Positions 35,117 to 43,503 of a stretch of DNA of 64,000 nt are shown here, one piece after another. The notes under the pieces were generated by a model that did no database searches, was not told the DNA's origin, and saw nothing but the letters and a program-made list of their open reading frames with translations. The translations under genes and the position numbers were made by a program. The stretch's first letter is position 1. Each line of letters begins with the position of its first letter. The stretch covers positions 310,001 through 374,000 of the forward strand of contig NZ_DAJPEN010000001.1 of assembly GCF_025993685.1 (NCBI RefSeq), given 5' to 3'. Source of the stretch: Bacteroides mediterraneensis. Its GTDB lineage: Bacteria > Bacteroidota > Bacteroidia > Bacteroidales > Bacteroidaceae.

Positions 35117-36403
35117 TCAGATTTGTGCAAAGGCCTGTGTCAAGTCGGCAATCAAATCATCGATATGTTCGGTGCCTATTGACAAGCGGATGGTAGCTTG
35201 CGTGATTCCTTGTGCGGCCAGTTCTTCGTCATTGAGCTGGGAGTGAGTGGTGCTGGCCGGATGGATGACCAGCGATTTCACATCAGCCACATTGGCCAGC
35301 AAGGAGAAAATCTTCAGGTGGTCGATGAAGCGGTGGGCTTCGGCGCGTCCTCCTTGAATCTCGAAGGTAAAGATGGAACCGGCTCCTTTCGGGAAATATT
35401 TCTGGTAGAGTGCCGGAGAGGTGTGTGACGGCAACGACGGATGGTTGACTTTCGTCACCTTGGGGTGGTGTTGCAGGAAGTCCACTACCTTCAAGGCATT
35501 TTCCACATGGCGTTCCACTCTCAGTGAAAGGGTTTCCAGCCCTTGCAGGAGAAGGAAGGCATTGAACGGACTGAGGGCGGCTCCGGTGTCGCGAAGCAGG
35601 ATGGCCCGGATGCGGGTCACATAGGCGGCAGCTCCGGCTACATCGGTAAAGCAGAGTCCGTGGTAGCATGGGTCGGGGTCGGTCAGTTGAGGGAATTTTC
35701 CGGAAGCCTTCCAGTCGAACTTGCCGGAGTCCACGATGATACCTCCCAGCGAGGTGCCGTGCCCGCCGATGAATTTGGTGGCTGAATGAATCACGATGTC
35801 GGCTCCGTGTTCAATGGGGCGCAACAGATAAGGCGTGGCAAAGGTGTTGTCTATCAAAAGGGGAATCTGATGGCGGTGGGCAATTTCCGCAATGCGTTCA
35901 ATGTCCACCAGCGTACTGTTGGGATTTCCCAGGCTCTCGATAAATAATGCTTTGGTGTTCGGCTGGATGGCCCGCTCGAAGTTCTCCGGGTCTTCCGGGT
36001 CTACGAAGGTAGTATGTACGCCCCGGGTAGGGAAAGTATGTGCCAGCAGATTATAGGTGCCTCCATAAATGGTGCAGGAGGATACGATATGGTCACCTTG
36101 GCAGGTGATGTTCTCAAACGCATAACTGATGGCGGCAGCTCCTGAGGCGACGGCCAAGGCTGCAACTCCACCTTCCAGTGCGGCCACCCGCTGTTCTAGT
36201 ACGTCTTGTGTGGGATTGGTCAGACGACCGTAAATGTTTCCGGTCTCTTCCAGACTGAAACGGGCGGCTGCATGGGCAGAATCACGGAACACATACGAAG
36301 TGGTCTGATAAATAGGTACGGCCCGTGCGTCAGTAGTGGGGTCGGGAGTTTCTTGTCCTACGTGTAGTTGAAGTGTTTCAAAGTGTAGCTTAGTCTTTTC
36401 CAT
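35117..36403 (-). CDS. metY: O-acetylhomoserine sulfhydrylase (Cys/Met-metabolism PLP enzyme)
   Basis: 428 residues, the length typical of MetY rather than of cystathionine gamma-synthase or methionine gamma-lyase (about 380-400). PLP lysine K210 lies in HSATKFIGGHG, the aromatic-substrate region is SYVFRDSAHAAARF and YGRLTNPTQDVLEQRVAALEGG, and DNTFATPYLLRP positions the cofactor-binding aspartate. It makes homocysteine from O-acetylhomoserine and sulfide (methionine synthesis). It is divergent from an Lrp-type regulator, and metF comes next, so the cluster is a methionine module. Methionine gamma-lyase is the main alternative. Confidence 0.88.
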   Translation of the reverse strand: MEKTKLHFETLQLHVGQETPDPTTDARAVPIYQTTSYVFRDSAHAAARFSLEETGNIYGRLTNPTQDVLEQRVAALEGGVAALAVASGAAAISYAFENITCQGDHIVSSCTIYGGTYNLLAHTFPTRGVHTTFVDPEDPENFERAIQPNTKALFIESLGNPNSTLVDIERIAEIAHRHQIPLLIDNTFATPYLLRPIEHGADIVIHSATKFIGGHGTSLGGIIVDSGKFDWKASGKFPQLTDPDPCYHGLCFTDVAGAAAYVTRIRAILLRDTGAALSPFNAFLLLQGLETLSLRVERHVENALKVVDFLQHHPKVTKVNHPSLPSHTSPALYQKYFPKGAGSIFTFEIQGGRAEAHRFIDHLKIFSLLANVADVKSLVIHPASTTHSQLNDEELAAQGITQATIRLSIGTEHIDDLIADLTQAFAQI

Positions 36404-36435
36404 TGCAGTGAGTTTTTAGGGGTTTAAATACAATG

Positions 36436-36443
36436 CAAAAGTA
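36436..36443 (-). promoter_or_regulatory. -7 box of metY
   Basis: TACTTTTG on the minus strand, exact match, 32 bases before the ATG. Confidence 0.6.
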
Positions 36444-36525
36444 GTTCTGATGGATATATCCTCCAATATGAACGAAAAATATGGAAAATTTATCTATAAA
36501 GTTCTGCTATGAAAGAAAAAACGAT

Positions 36526-36533
36526 TAGTTTTG
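36526..36533 (+). promoter_or_regulatory. -7 box of the Lrp-type regulator gene
   Basis: TAGTTTTG, exact TAnnTTTG match, 36 bases before the ATG at 36570. Confidence 0.55.
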
Positions 36534-36555
36534 CACACATAAAACAAACTTTGCT

Positions 36556-36568
36556 AGAATAATATTCT
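36556..36568. promoter_or_regulatory. 13-bp palindrome, candidate Lrp operator, copy 1
   Basis: AGAATAATATTCT, a perfect palindrome around one central base, ending one base before the regulator ATG. Its exact reverse complement recurs at 37084-37096. Confidence 0.55.
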
Positions 36569-36569
36569 G

Positions 36570-37034
36570 ATGACGGAAAAATTGGATAAAGTAGATTTGC
36601 AGATTCTCCGCACGTTGCAGGAGAATGCCCGGCTGACTACCAAAGAACTGGCGGCTCAGGTCAGTCTGTCATCCACACCCGTATTCGAGCGATTGAAAAG
36701 ACTGGAACGGGAAGGATACATCAAGAAATACATTGCTGTGCTCGATGCTGACAAGCTGAATCAGGGGTTTGTGGTGTTCTGCAACGTGAAGCTGCGCCGG
36801 ATGAACAAGGACATTGCCATGGAGTTTACCCGTATCGTGCAGCAGATACCAGAGGTGACGGAGTGTTACAACATTTCCGGCAGCTACGATTACCTGCTGA
36901 AAATCCATGCTCCGAACATGAAATACTATCAGGAATTTATTATTAATGTATTGGGTACGGTAGACAGTCTGGGTTCGTTGGAAAGCATGTTTGTGATGGA
37001 TGAAGTGAAGCACGACTACGGACTTCATATTTAG
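36570..37034 (+). CDS. Lrp/AsnC-family transcription regulator
   Basis: 154 residues. The N-terminal helix-turn-helix reads KVDLQILRTLQENARLTTKELAAQVSLSSTPVFERLKRLEREGYI (about residues 5-50), followed by the RAM ligand domain (about 70-150) with ECYNISGSYDYLLKIHA, where the GSYDYLL segment is the family's amino-acid-binding turn. These proteins form octamers and respond to leucine, methionine or other amino acids. Placed between metY and metF, it probably controls methionine synthesis and itself. The palindrome at 36556-36568 abuts its start codon. Confidence 0.92.
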   Translation: MTEKLDKVDLQILRTLQENARLTTKELAAQVSLSSTPVFERLKRLEREGYIKKYIAVLDADKLNQGFVVFCNVKLRRMNKDIAMEFTRIVQQIPEVTECYNISGSYDYLLKIHAPNMKYYQEFIINVLGTVDSLGSLESMFVMDEVKHDYGLHI

Positions 37035-37083
37035 ACCTCTGTACGGTTTACTGCTCTTTTATTCTATAATCGAAGCTCTGAAT

Positions 37084-37096
37084 AGAATATTATTCT
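37084..37096. promoter_or_regulatory. 13-bp palindrome, candidate Lrp operator, copy 2
   Basis: AGAATATTATTCT, reverse complement of the copy before the regulator gene, located 49 bases after the regulator stop and upstream of metF. Confidence 0.55.
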
Positions 37097-37121
37097 GTTT
37101 TGACAGGTGTTTTGTGGGTTA

Positions 37122-37156
37122 AACACTCTCTTTTTTCTAAATATCACCAGAGTGTT
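37122..37156. promoter_or_regulatory. Inverted repeat upstream of the metF promoter
   Basis: AACACTCT (37122-37129) and AGAGTGTT (37149-37156), 19 bases apart. It lies 21-56 bases ahead of the -7 box, in operator position. A small CACCA/TGGTG repeat overlaps its right half. Confidence 0.4.
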
Positions 37157-37177
37157 GGTGGATAAATCAAATGCTTG

Positions 37178-37185
37178 TATCTTTG
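37178..37185 (+). promoter_or_regulatory. -7 box of metF
   Basis: TATCTTTG, exact match, 24 bases before the ATG; the leader is too short for a riboswitch. Confidence 0.6.
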
Positions 37186-37209
37186 TCGGTATAAATTTAC
37201 AAATGCACG

Positions 37210-38163
37210 ATGAAAGTAATAGATTTGATAAAGAATAGTAAGGAACCGATATTTTCCTTTGAGATTTTGCCGCCTTTGAAAGGAAACAGCATACAAAAAG
37301 TATATCACGTCATCGACAAGTTGCGGGAGTTCGATCCCAAGTACATTAATATCACGGCTCACCACAGTGAGATTGTGTATCTGCCGCAACCCGACGGCAA
37401 CCTGAAGAAGACCACTGTCCGGAAACGTCCGGGAACGGTCGCCATTGCGGCAGCCATTCAGAACAAGTACGGCATTCAGGCGGTTCCCCATATCATCTGT
37501 AAGGGATTTACCAAGGAAGAAACGGAATACGCCTTGCTCGACCTGAACTTTCTGGGCATTACCAATCTGTTGTTGCTGAGAGGTGACTCCAAACCGTTGG
37601 ACATTGCGGCCAAGGACCTGTATTTGTACAACGAACACGCCACCGACTTGCAGGAGCAGGTGAACCGTTTTAATCAAGGCATCTCACTGGATGGTTCGAA
37701 AATTGAAGGCATTGAAACTCCTTTCTCTTATGGCATGGCCTGCTATCCGGAAAAGCATGAAGAAGCGCCCAACATGGAATCGGACCTGTTCTATCTGAAA
37801 GAGAAAGTACGCAATGGGGCCGATTACGTGGTGACTCAGATGTTTTTTGACAACGAAAAATACTATGCTTTTGTAGACCGTTGTCGTCAGGAAGGCATTG
37901 AGGTGCCTATCATCCCGGGCATTAAGCCGGTAGTCTTCAAGAACCAGTTGAATGTGCTGCCTAAAGTGTTCCGTACCGATATCCCCGAAGCCTTTGCTTC
38001 AGAGCTCCGTAAATGTGAGAATGACGAGGAAGTGAAAGCTGTAGGAGTGGAATGGTGCAAGGCACAGTGCAAGGACTTGCTGGCACATGGGGTTCCCGGT
38101 CTGCATTTCTACACTTTCATGGCTTCCGACAGTGTATATAAGGTAGCCAAGGAGATTTATTAA
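37210..38163 (+). CDS. metF: 5,10-methylenetetrahydrofolate reductase
   Basis: 317 residues, a flavoprotein TIM barrel. The N-terminus has FSFEILPPLKGNSIQKVY with the catalytic glutamate in EILPP, ITAHH, IPHIICKGFTKEE (folate/flavin loop), NLLLLRGDSK, and the C-terminal half contains GADYVVTQMFFDNEKYYAFVDRC and PIIPGIKPV. It makes 5-methyltetrahydrofolate for methionine synthesis. Its stop overlaps that of the convergent fucosidase gene by three bases, so transcripts of the two must overlap. Likely regulated by the neighbouring Lrp-type protein. Confidence 0.95.
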   Translation: MKVIDLIKNSKEPIFSFEILPPLKGNSIQKVYHVIDKLREFDPKYINITAHHSEIVYLPQPDGNLKKTTVRKRPGTVAIAAAIQNKYGIQAVPHIICKGFTKEETEYALLDLNFLGITNLLLLRGDSKPLDIAAKDLYLYNEHATDLQEQVNRFNQGISLDGSKIEGIETPFSYGMACYPEKHEEAPNMESDLFYLKEKVRNGADYVVTQMFFDNEKYYAFVDRCRQEGIEVPIIPGIKPVVFKNQLNVLPKVFRTDIPEAFASELRKCENDEEVKAVGVEWCKAQCKDLLAHGVPGLHFYTFMASDSVYKVAKEIY

Positions 38164-40262
38164 TCTCTTTGGCCTTTGAGAGCAATCCTTCTTAACCGGA
38201 TGCGCAGATTGGACAATTCTGCGTCAGTATGCGGGGAAGAGGGATTGTGTGGTTTCAGCACAAGATGATGGTCTTTCCCGTTGAGTGCATCGGGTAGTAC
38301 CACATCCTGCCGGTAGACTTTCTGTTCTTCTGCCGGGCGCAACAGGTAGGTGGCTTGGTCTTCAAAGCGGTTGTAAGTGCGGAGCACGACTTGGTTCATA
38401 CCCTTTTTGAGCGGGAGCACGATTTTTTCCATACGGAACTGAGTCCGATACGGGTTCAGGTGTTTGGCAATCAGTTTTCCATTGACATAGACTTCCATTC
38501 CGTTCCCCGCTCCGATTTCAGCCAGAATATGTTGTGAACGGGGTGATTCTACTTCTCTCAGAATATAATAGCTGGCGAATTGGGGACAATCCAACGTATC
38601 GCTCTCTGCTGCGGGCTTCCAGTTTTTACCGGTGAGAGGAGTTTGTTGCAGGTTGGCAATCAACGTGTCTTTTGAATGGAATATCCCGTTGCCCGGGCCA
38701 CAGATATAGGTTTTTCCCCATACCGTATTGGAAAGCGAAGTCACTTTCTGTTCCTTTCCTTTATTCAAAGTGACGTGATAGGTTTTTCCATCCAGAATCA
38801 GGTCGATTTTCCGTCCGGCTTCCTGTGGTGTGTAAATGAGTTCCAGCTGTTTGAGGAGCAGTTGCTCAAAATCCCAGCTGTAACCGATGACACTGCGGTA
38901 GTTGGTATAATAGTCAAAGCAGGAATAGCTGTATTGTGGCGTGGCATTTTGTGCGGTCAGCATCGTGCTTCTGACTGTATTTCCCGGAAGAGGTTCAATC
39001 TTTTTGTCGAACGAGAGTGTCAGCACATGGATTTGTTTGTCTTTGTAGGCTGAGGCCGGAATGGTGAGTACCACCTCGTCACCATATTGCAGATAGGTGG
39101 CCATTTTCCCGTCTCCTTTCTGCAGGATATAACCCGGCATGGAGAAGGTGATTTTCCCATCCTTGGGATAAGTACCCGATAGGAAGAGATACAGGTGATT
39201 GTCTTTACGGGTCACTTCTCCCCAGTCGAACTCTTCCTGAAACGGAGAGGCTTCCGTCTGATATACGGCATAACCGTAATGGGAAAGCCAGTTGCCGACT
39301 TGTTCCAGCACTTCTTTCTCAAAGTCGACCACTTCTCCGTTGCCTTTAGGGCCGATGTTGAGCAGGTAGTTTCCTCCTCTGGAAACTACATTAATCAGAC
39401 TGCGTGTCTTTTCCCGTACTTTGTCTTCCACGTTGCCGCGTGCCTGCCAAGAGCGGTATCCCCATGTTTCGTCGAACATGGAAGCTGCGCTTTGCCAGGG
39501 AGCATGGAGTGTCTTTTCCGGATAATCATTGTCGGCCATCACACAGAAATCGTATTGGTCGTTTCCCAGTCGCCCGCTGACCATGCAGTCGGGTTGGTAC
39601 CGGTGAACCATTTCGTAAAGTTCTTTGCTCTGTGCGGGCGTATTGGAACCCATGTCGAACCACAGTTCCGAAATGGTTCCGTAGTGGGTAAGTAATTCTT
39701 TCAGTTGCTGTTTGGAGTAATTGTGGTGACTCTCCGTGATGAAATCTGCATTGTGCGGTGACATGGGCGAAGCATACGGGTAGTGCCAGTCGATGAGTGA
39801 AAAGTATAGTCCGAACCGCAGTCCTTGCCGCCGGGCCGCTTCCGACAGTTCTTTGACGAAGTCCCGTTTGCAAGGGGAGACATCGTAGGAGTTGAACGGG
39901 GTAGTGGCGGTTTTGAACAGACAGAATCCGTCGTGATGCTTGCTGGTAAAGATAATGGAATGCATGCCGGCTTTCCTGGCCAGCAGGGCGATAGAATCGG
40001 CGTTGAATTCCGTAGGATTGAATTCATGGGCTATCTTTTCATATTCTGCTTGTGGTATTTGTGCAAAGGCCCGAATCTGTTCACTGTATCCATCCTGAAT
40101 CTGTTTCTGGTGCCACACTCCTCCCAGCTGGGAATAGAGTCCGAAGTGAATGAACATGGAATATTTGTCACCGTGCCATTTCTGGAAGGCGGCTGAAGAT
40201 ACCTGACCTTTCGCTCCCAGACCGATTATGCACATTAATAGGAGGATAAATAGCTTTTTCAT
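38160..40262 (-). CDS. GH29-family alpha-L-fucosidase, secreted
   Basis: 700 residues with a signal peptide (to about GLGAKGQ). The GH29 TIM barrel (about 25-350) shows MFIHFGLYSQLGGVWH, SKHHDGFCLF, and the nucleophile D203 in ELWFDMGS; GNYLLNIGPKGNGEV marks the barrel end. The acid/base of GH29 is variable and cannot be assigned by eye. Two beta-sandwich regions follow, the last with a jelly-roll carbohydrate-binding look (MEVYVNGKLIAKHLNPYR). It removes terminal fucose from host or plant glycans in the periplasm or outside. It stands alone, outside any SusC/SusD locus. Sulfated fucose or other alpha-sugars are possible substrates. Confidence 0.9.
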   Translation of the reverse strand: MKKLFILLLMCIIGLGAKGQVSSAAFQKWHGDKYSMFIHFGLYSQLGGVWHQKQIQDGYSEQIRAFAQIPQAEYEKIAHEFNPTEFNADSIALLARKAGMHSIIFTSKHHDGFCLFKTATTPFNSYDVSPCKRDFVKELSEAARRQGLRFGLYFSLIDWHYPYASPMSPHNADFITESHHNYSKQQLKELLTHYGTISELWFDMGSNTPAQSKELYEMVHRYQPDCMVSGRLGNDQYDFCVMADNDYPEKTLHAPWQSAASMFDETWGYRSWQARGNVEDKVREKTRSLINVVSRGGNYLLNIGPKGNGEVVDFEKEVLEQVGNWLSHYGYAVYQTEASPFQEEFDWGEVTRKDNHLYLFLSGTYPKDGKITFSMPGYILQKGDGKMATYLQYGDEVVLTIPASAYKDKQIHVLTLSFDKKIEPLPGNTVRSTMLTAQNATPQYSYSCFDYYTNYRSVIGYSWDFEQLLLKQLELIYTPQEAGRKIDLILDGKTYHVTLNKGKEQKVTSLSNTVWGKTYICGPGNGIFHSKDTLIANLQQTPLTGKNWKPAAESDTLDCPQFASYYILREVESPRSQHILAEIGAGNGMEVYVNGKLIAKHLNPYRTQFRMEKIVLPLKKGMNQVVLRTYNRFEDQATYLLRPAEEQKVYRQDVVLPDALNGKDHHLVLKPHNPSSPHTDAELSNLRIRLRRIALKGQRD

Positions 40263-40287
40263 GGGCTTTTACTTGTATTCTTGAAAG

Positions 40288-40295
40288 CAAAGATA
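40288..40295 (-). promoter_or_regulatory. -7 box of the fucosidase gene
   Basis: TATCTTTG on the minus strand, exact match, 25 bases before the ATG. Confidence 0.6.
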
Positions 40296-40303
40296 AGGAG
40301 TTC

Positions 40304-40336
40304 TTTGCTTTTATAGTGCTTTTTTATGTAATTTTG
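40304..40336 (+). promoter_or_regulatory. Two-element promoter of the Tsx-like gene
   Basis: TTTG at 40304-40307, 21-base spacer, TAATTTTG at 40329-40336: both Bacteroidota promoter elements with good spacing, 39 bases before the ATG. Confidence 0.65.
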
Positions 40337-40375
40337 CAGCCGATTTAAAAACCATTAAAAACAAGTTAAATTCAA

Positions 40376-41077
40376 ATGAAAAAATTATTTCTTTTCGTAC
40401 TTCTTCTGTCTGCCTTCGTGGGAGGAGCCGTGGCGCAGAACATTCAGTTACACTACGACTTGGGACGTGCCTTGTACAAATCACTCGACGAGCGTCCTTG
40501 GGTAACCACCACGGTCGAAATGTTCAAGGCCGACAAGTGGGGAAGCACGTATTTCTTTGTCGATATGGATTACACGGATAAAGGAGTGGCTTCTGCTTAT
40601 TGGGAAATCAGCCGGGAACTGAAATTCTGGAAAGCTCCTTTTTCTGCACACGTGGAATACAACGGTGGTTTGAATTACATTAACAACGCTTTTCTGGGAG
40701 GTGCCACTTATTCTTGGAACAACAGTGATTTCTCAAAGACATTTGGTATTCAGGTGTTGTATAAATATATTCAGAAGAATGTAAAGCCCCATAATTTCCA
40801 GTTAACGGGTACCTGGACACTGAACTTCTGGCAGGAAAAGTTCACGTTCAGCGGATTTGCCGATTTCTGGCGCGAGAAGCATACCGATGTGAACGGGAAG
40901 AATCATAACTTCATATTCATCAGTGAGCCTCAGTTCTGGATAAACCTGAACAAGTTCAAACATGTGAATGACAATCTGAACCTGAGCGTGGGTTCGGAAT
41001 GGGAACTGAGTCACAACTTTGCTACGCGCGACGGTTTTTATTTCATCCCGACGCTGGCCATGAAGTGGACTTTCTGA
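40376..41077 (+). CDS. DUF5020 outer-membrane protein, Tsx-like nucleoside channel candidate
   Basis: 233 residues, signal peptide to about AVAQ (residue 21). The rest alternates aromatic and polar residues as a 12-strand-like barrel (YFFVDMDYTDKGVASAYWEISRELKFW, FQLTGTWTLNFWQEKFTFSGFADFW) and ends with the aromatic KWTF. DUF5020 proteins are distant relatives of the nucleoside channel Tsx. The purine permease starts 32 bases downstream, supporting an outer plus inner membrane route for nucleobases or nucleosides. That link is inference from context. Confidence 0.75.
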   Translation: MKKLFLFVLLLSAFVGGAVAQNIQLHYDLGRALYKSLDERPWVTTTVEMFKADKWGSTYFFVDMDYTDKGVASAYWEISRELKFWKAPFSAHVEYNGGLNYINNAFLGGATYSWNNSDFSKTFGIQVLYKYIQKNVKPHNFQLTGTWTLNFWQEKFTFSGFADFWREKHTDVNGKNHNFIFISEPQFWINLNKFKHVNDNLNLSVGSEWELSHNFATRDGFYFIPTLAMKWTF

Positions 41078-41109
41078 TGTTGTTGGAATAGACTTAACGC
41101 AATTATACA

Positions 41110-42402
41110 ATGAAAATGCTTGAAAAATTATTTGGTTTTAATCCTCGTGAGACCCGTGTGCGTACGGAAATCCTGGCCGGTATCACCACCTTTCTGACCA
41201 TGGCCTATATTTTGGCCGTCAACCCGAATATTCTGGCGGCTACGGGGATGGATAAAGGAGCGCTGTTTACTACCACAGTCATCGCTTCTGCCTTTGCCAC
41301 CTTATTGATGGCAGTGTATGCGAAACTTCCTTTCGGACTGGCCCCGGGTATGGGCTTGAATGCGTTTTTTGCCTATACGGTGTGTCTGACGCTCGGATAT
41401 ACTTGGCAGTTTGCCCTGACAGCTGTCCTTTTGGAAGGAATTATCTTTATTCTGTTGACGGTGACCAATCTGCGTGAAAAGATTGTGGATGCGCTTCCGC
41501 TGACGCTTCGGAATGCCATCGGAGCCGGTATCGGTCTGTTTATCGCTTTCATCGGTCTGCAGAATGCCGGTATCATTGTGAATAACGATGCGACCTTGAT
41601 TTCGTTGGGGGATATTACTTCCGGCTCTGCTTTGCTGGGAATCATCGGTCTGCTGGTAACTTCCATCTTGCTGGTGAAGAAGGTGCGTGGCGCCCTGCTG
41701 ATTGGTATTTTGCTGACTACTGTCATCGGCATTCCGATGGGGCTGACCCATTTGGACGGCGTGTTCAGTACGCCTCCTTCTATTGCACCGATTTTCTGCC
41801 AGTTCCAGTGGGAGCATATCTTCACCAAGGAAATGGTTATCGTAGTCTTTACCTTTCTGTTTGTGGACATGTTTGATACCATTGGTACGCTGGTCGGAGT
41901 GACTACCAAGGCGGGGATGGTGACGAAAGACGGAAAGATTCCGCATTTGAAACAGGCTTTTCTGGTGGATGCGGTTGGTACAACTGCCGGTGCCGTATTG
42001 GGAACCAGTACCATTACCACTTTTGTAGAAAGTGCTTCCGGAGTGGGAGAAGGGGGACGCAGCGGTCTGACAGCTTTCGTGACTGCCGTTTGTTTCCTGT
42101 TGTCCTTGTTCTTGGCTCCTTTCTTCCTGGCCGTTCCGGGAGCTGCCACCGCTCCGGTACTGATTCTGGTAGGACTGATGATGATGTCTTCCGTCAAGAA
42201 AGTGGACTTCCTGGATTATTCCGAAGCGATTCCGGCTTTCATCTGTATCATTTTCATGCCGTTGGCTTATAGTATCTCCGACGGTATTGTGTTGGGAATG
42301 ATCAGTTATGTGCTGATTAACTTATTGTGCGGGCATACCAAGAAACTGACACCGGCTATGTACATCTTGTCGGTTATCTTTGTCTTTAAGTTTTTCTTGT
42401 AG
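41110..42402 (+). CDS. Guanine/hypoxanthine-type NCS2 permease (AzgA/PbuG-like)
   Basis: 430 residues, mostly hydrophobic with about 12-14 helices. The AzgA-branch signatures are present: RTEILAGITTFLTMAYILAVNP at the start, GLAPGMGLNAFFAYTVC, the substrate-site stretch FLFVDMFDTIGTLVGV, and TSTITTFVESASGVGEGGRSGLTA. AzgA-type members take up adenine, guanine or hypoxanthine by proton symport in the inner membrane. It follows the Tsx-like gene closely and ends in a terminator; guaD is elsewhere in the window. Confidence 0.9.
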   Translation: MKMLEKLFGFNPRETRVRTEILAGITTFLTMAYILAVNPNILAATGMDKGALFTTTVIASAFATLLMAVYAKLPFGLAPGMGLNAFFAYTVCLTLGYTWQFALTAVLLEGIIFILLTVTNLREKIVDALPLTLRNAIGAGIGLFIAFIGLQNAGIIVNNDATLISLGDITSGSALLGIIGLLVTSILLVKKVRGALLIGILLTTVIGIPMGLTHLDGVFSTPPSIAPIFCQFQWEHIFTKEMVIVVFTFLFVDMFDTIGTLVGVTTKAGMVTKDGKIPHLKQAFLVDAVGTTAGAVLGTSTITTFVESASGVGEGGRSGLTAFVTAVCFLLSLFLAPFFLAVPGAATAPVLILVGLMMMSSVKKVDFLDYSEAIPAFICIIFMPLAYSISDGIVLGMISYVLINLLCGHTKKLTPAMYILSVIFVFKFFL

Positions 42403-42425
42403 TTTGAGTCCGTTTCGAGTATACG

Positions 42426-42469
42426 GCGGAAATACCGGTGTAATGGGAATCGGTATTTCCGCTTTTTTT
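42426..42469 (+). terminator. Terminator after the purine permease
   Basis: GCGGAAATACCG pairs perfectly with CGGTATTTCCGC around a 13-nt loop, then seven T. Confidence 0.88.
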
Positions 42470-42513
42470 ATGCATAAAATGTGGTCAAATGTTTCCGATT
42501 AATGGGATTTTTT

Positions 42514-42521
42514 TACCTTTG
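42514..42521 (+). promoter_or_regulatory. -7 box of the ABC exporter operon
   Basis: TACCTTTG, exact TAnnTTTG match, 46 bases before the ATG. Confidence 0.55.
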
Positions 42522-42567
42522 TTGAATGTGAAATTGTTTTTATGTTCAAACTTTTAAAATCTAAGAC

Positions 42568-43485
42568 ATGAATGATTCTTTTTTAGAAACACGACAAGTC
42601 ACCAAACGTTATGCCAACCATACGGCACTGGATGGAGTGAGCATTCAGGTGCCTAAGGGGCAGGTCTTTGGTCTACTGGGACCCAATGGGGCTGGAAAGA
42701 CCACTTTGATTCGTATCATTAACCGTATTACGGCTCCCGATGCGGGAGAAGTCTGGTTCGACGGCCGCCTTTCCCAACCACAGGATATCTATTCCATCGG
42801 CTATCTTCCGGAAGAACGCGGACTTTACAAAAAAATGAAGGTGGGCGAGCAGGCTGTTTATCTGGCCCAACTGAAAGGCTTGAGCCGTCAGGAGGCAAAG
42901 AAGCGCCTGACCGACTGGTTCGAGCGGTTTGACATTATGCCTTGGTGGAACAAGAAGCTGGAAGAACTGTCCAAAGGTATGCAGCAGAAAGTGCAGTTTG
43001 TCATTACGGTACTCCACCGTCCTCCTTTGTTGATTTTCGATGAGCCGTTTTCCGGTTTCGACCCGGTAAATGCGGAACTGCTGAAACGCGAAATTCTGAA
43101 GCTGAAAGAAGAAGGGCATACCATTATCTTCTCTACGCACAACATGGCGTCCGTAGAAGAGATTTGTGACCATATTGCTTTGATCAATCATTCCAAGGTG
43201 GTGTTGCAGGGAGCGGTGAAGGATATTCGTTCCCAGTATAAGAGCAATCTGTATGAATTGACCGTGCAGTCGGCCCAGCCATTGCCGGAATCGGATGCCT
43301 TCGAAGTGGTCGGTCGTCAAGTGCTCGATGCGCAGACGGTCAGCTATAAATTGCGTAAGCTGACTTCCATTTCCAATTCGGAAATGCTGTCACAGATTGG
43401 GGCCCAGGCCGAAATCACCCAGTTCTCGGAATGTATTCCTTCCATGAATGATATCTTCATCCGTACAGTAGAAGGAAAAGTCTAA
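42568..43485 (+). CDS. ABC transporter ATP-binding protein, NatA-like
   Basis: 305 residues. Walker A GPNGAGKT at 38-45, signature LSKGMQQKVQF, Walker B IFDEP with D158-E159, then the H-loop STHNMASVEEIC. After ~220 a C-terminal domain typical of ABC-2 exporters (DUF4162 type: LYELTVQSAQPLP) follows. It energises the permease encoded 18 bases downstream. NatA/NatB-type systems export sodium or drugs; this substrate cannot be read. Confidence 0.92.
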   Translation: MNDSFLETRQVTKRYANHTALDGVSIQVPKGQVFGLLGPNGAGKTTLIRIINRITAPDAGEVWFDGRLSQPQDIYSIGYLPEERGLYKKMKVGEQAVYLAQLKGLSRQEAKKRLTDWFERFDIMPWWNKKLEELSKGMQQKVQFVITVLHRPPLLIFDEPFSGFDPVNAELLKREILKLKEEGHTIIFSTHNMASVEEICDHIALINHSKVVLQGAVKDIRSQYKSNLYELTVQSAQPLPESDAFEVVGRQVLDAQTVSYKLRKLTSISNSEMLSQIGAQAEITQFSECIPSMNDIFIRTVEGKV

Positions 43486-43503
43486 CTAAAATCTGCTTTT
43501 GCT

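Noticed and set aside
37084..37209. SAM riboswitch in front of metF
   Set aside because: The -7 box leaves a leader of only about 20 nt and no conserved junction is visible.
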